Below, in pieces: positions 4,437-5,132 of a stretch of 5,132 bases of DNA. The stretch spans positions 1 to 5,132 of the forward strand of contig JAITWP010000285.1 of NCBI GenBank assembly GCA_031285365.1, read 5' to 3'. The DNA comes from Azoarcus sp. GTDB taxonomy: Bacteria; Pseudomonadota; Gammaproteobacteria; Burkholderiales; Rhodocyclaceae. The notes beneath the pieces were generated by a model. That model made no database searches and had not been told where the DNA came from. It saw only the letters and a program-made list of their open reading frames with translations. The translations under genes were made by a program, and so were the position numbers. The first letter of the stretch is position 1, and each line of letters starts with the position of its first letter.

Positions 4437-5132
4437 ATGTCCTCACCACCGCCGTTCGTCCTGCGTAGCACACTCGAAGAACGTGCCGATTTCGACGAGA
4501 TCATCGACGTCCGATCCCCCGCTGAATTCGCGGAAGATCATATCCCCGGCGCGTTGAATTGTCCCGTCCTGAACGACATCGAACGCCACGAAGTCGGGCT
4601 GCTGTACGCGCAATCCCCGTTCGAGGCCAGAAAACTGGGTGCGGCTCTGGTCGCAAGAAACATCGCCGCGATGCTGGAGACGCATTTGCGCGACCGACCC
4701 AAACACTGGCGACCTCTCGTCTGCTGCTGGCGCGGCGGCATGCGCAGCCAAAGCGCCGCAGTGTGGTTCAACCTGATCGGCTGGCGCGCCAGACAACTCA
4801 CGGGCGGCTACAGAACATGGCGAAGGCACGTCGTCGACCTGCTGGCGACTCGGCCCGCAAAACTCCAATGGTGCGTCATCTGCGGCGCAACCGGCAGCGG
4901 CAAGACGCGACTGCTCACCGCATTGGCTGCGCGAGGCGAACAGACGCTCGACCTCGAATCCCTGGCCGCACACAAAGGCTCCGTACTCGGCGGCATGCCG
5001 AACCATAAACAACCGACACAAAAATGGTTCGAATCTAACCTCGCCGAGTACGGAACCTTTGTGTGCGGCCAGGGATTCGAGGTCGAGTGTTTGTTCGCCC
5101 CGCACGGCCAATGCGGTGAGCAGTCGCGTTTT
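4437..5132 (+). CDS. mnmH: tRNA 2-selenouridine synthase MnmH (SelU), N-terminal part ending in an antisense tail
   Basis: MnmH replaces the sulfur of 2-thiouridine at tRNA position 34 with selenium, using selenophosphate from SelD, through a geranylated intermediate. Seen: rhodanese-like domain with IIDVRSPAEFAEDHIPGALN (22-41) and the active-site loop CCWRGGMRSQS (96-106); Cys97 matches the catalytic Cys97 of E. coli MnmH. Then a P-loop GATGSGKT (150-157) and LDLESLAAHKGS (171-182) leading to KQPTQKWFESNL (191-202), all family-typical. From about residue 203 the frame stays open to the edge, but residues 205-232 are antisense of codons 156-183 and have no MnmH character; the true C-terminal third (family about 360 residues) is missing. 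The ATG at 4437 is the only in-frame start but has no Shine-Dalgarno site, and its upstream region lies within selD. Identity is certain; the right end is broken or chimeric. Confidence 0.93.
   Translation, partial: MSSPPPFVLRSTLEERADFDEIIDVRSPAEFAEDHIPGALNCPVLNDIERHEVGLLYAQSPFEARKLGAALVARNIAAMLETHLRDRPKHWRPLVCCWRGGMRSQSAAVWFNLIGWRARQLTGGYRTWRRHVVDLLATRPAKLQWCVICGATGSGKTRLLTALAARGEQTLDLESLAAHKGSVLGGMPNHKQPTQKWFESNLAEYGTFVCGQGFEVECLFAPHGQCGEQSRF
4902..5132. repeat. Long inverted repeat: 91-bp arms around a 49-bp spacer, within mnmH
   Basis: The left arm is 4902-4992, the right arm 5042-5132, the spacer 4993-5041. I aligned the reverse complement of the right arm to the left arm without gaps: 84 of 91 bases match. 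In the mnmH frame the left/right codon differences are AAG/AAA, GCT/GCC, GCG/GTG, CGA/CGG, CAG/CAA, ACG/ACA and GGC/GGT. All are transitions, and only GCG/GTG (Ala/Val) changes the protein. The right arm runs to the last base, so its true length is unknown. The pattern shows a diverged homologous coding copy, not a recent perfect duplication or sequencing noise. Confidence 0.95.
5042..5132 (-). pseudogene. Second mnmH allele, internal fragment in inverted orientation
   Basis: Read on the minus strand from the right edge, this encodes KTRLLTALAVRGEQTLDLES and then LAAHKGSVLG, equal to MnmH residues 156-185 with one Ala-to-Val change at residue 165. It would be the segment just after the P-loop, so the rest of the copy should lie beyond the window. 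Leftward of 5042 the frame stays open but continues as VRFEPFLCRL, with no MnmH match, so this copy is broken at the same junction as the plus-strand gene. Synonymous differences from the plus-strand copy show that it evolved as a functional gene, in a relative or as a paralogue, before being joined here. Confidence 0.8.

Noticed and set aside
3715..4557. 280-codon plus-strand frame over selD and the mnmH start
   Set aside because: Antisense to selD, His/Arg/Gln-rich composition typical of a shadow frame, and no domain.
4443..5111. Long minus-strand reading frame of 222 codons opposite mnmH
   Set aside because: Its first part (5111-5042) is a real but fragmentary mnmH allele; the rest is antisense of the plus-strand mnmH with no recognisable domain. 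It is not a single gene.
5042..5132. Plus-strand continuation taken as the MnmH C-terminus
   Set aside because: These 91 bases are the reverse complement of 4902-4992. The encoded residues lack any MnmH motif expected after the FESNL segment.

Overview
The window reads like a piece of a moderately GC-rich betaproteobacterial chromosome. The evidence is a ThrH-type HAD phosphatase, an MlaF-like ABC ATPase with a GGSGCGKT Walker A, a membrane-anchored C13 peptidase of the proteobacterial type, and selD next to mnmH. I cannot name a genus. The odd length, with a gene cut at each end, suggests a whole short contig, possibly metagenomic; that is inference.

Layout, left to right. 1-156 (-): first 52 codons of an ABC ATPase, probably MlaF. 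157-326: AT-rich divergent intergenic region. 327-1748 (+): membrane-anchored legumain-like C13 peptidase. 1749-1847: convergent gap with two GC-rich hairpins flanked by an imperfect direct repeat. 1848-2462 (-): thrH. 2463-2601: divergent regulatory region with an extended -10 for thrH and an inverted repeat that looks like a toxin-antitoxin operator. 2602-2877 and 2861-3364 (+): overlapping DUF1778 antitoxin and GNAT toxin of the TacAT/AtaRT kind. 3370-4428 (-): selD, whose stop lies 5 bp from the toxin stop. 4437-5132 (+): mnmH (selU), head-to-head with selD with only 8 bp between start codons.

How the genes work together. SelD makes selenophosphate and MnmH uses it, with its rhodanese and P-loop domains, to convert 2-thiouridine to 2-selenouridine in tRNA wobble positions, so the right third is a selenium-tRNA module. 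The TA pair beside it also targets tRNA in its characterised relatives (aminoacyl-tRNA acetylation), but it is a self-contained cassette and a functional link is not implied. The other genes (phosphoserine/homoserine metabolism, lipid transport, peptidase) look unrelated.

The most striking structure is at the right end. From about base 5042 to the end, the sequence is the reverse complement of bases 4902-4992 of the same mnmH gene, at 84/91 identity. All seven differences are transitions and six are synonymous in the mnmH frame. The right arm is therefore a second, selected mnmH allele joined in inverted orientation, and the mnmH reading frame turns into antisense after about codon 201-204. 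This is either a real inverted duplication or strain-mixed inverted rearrangement, or (more likely in a short contig) a chimeric fold-back join between two related genomes.
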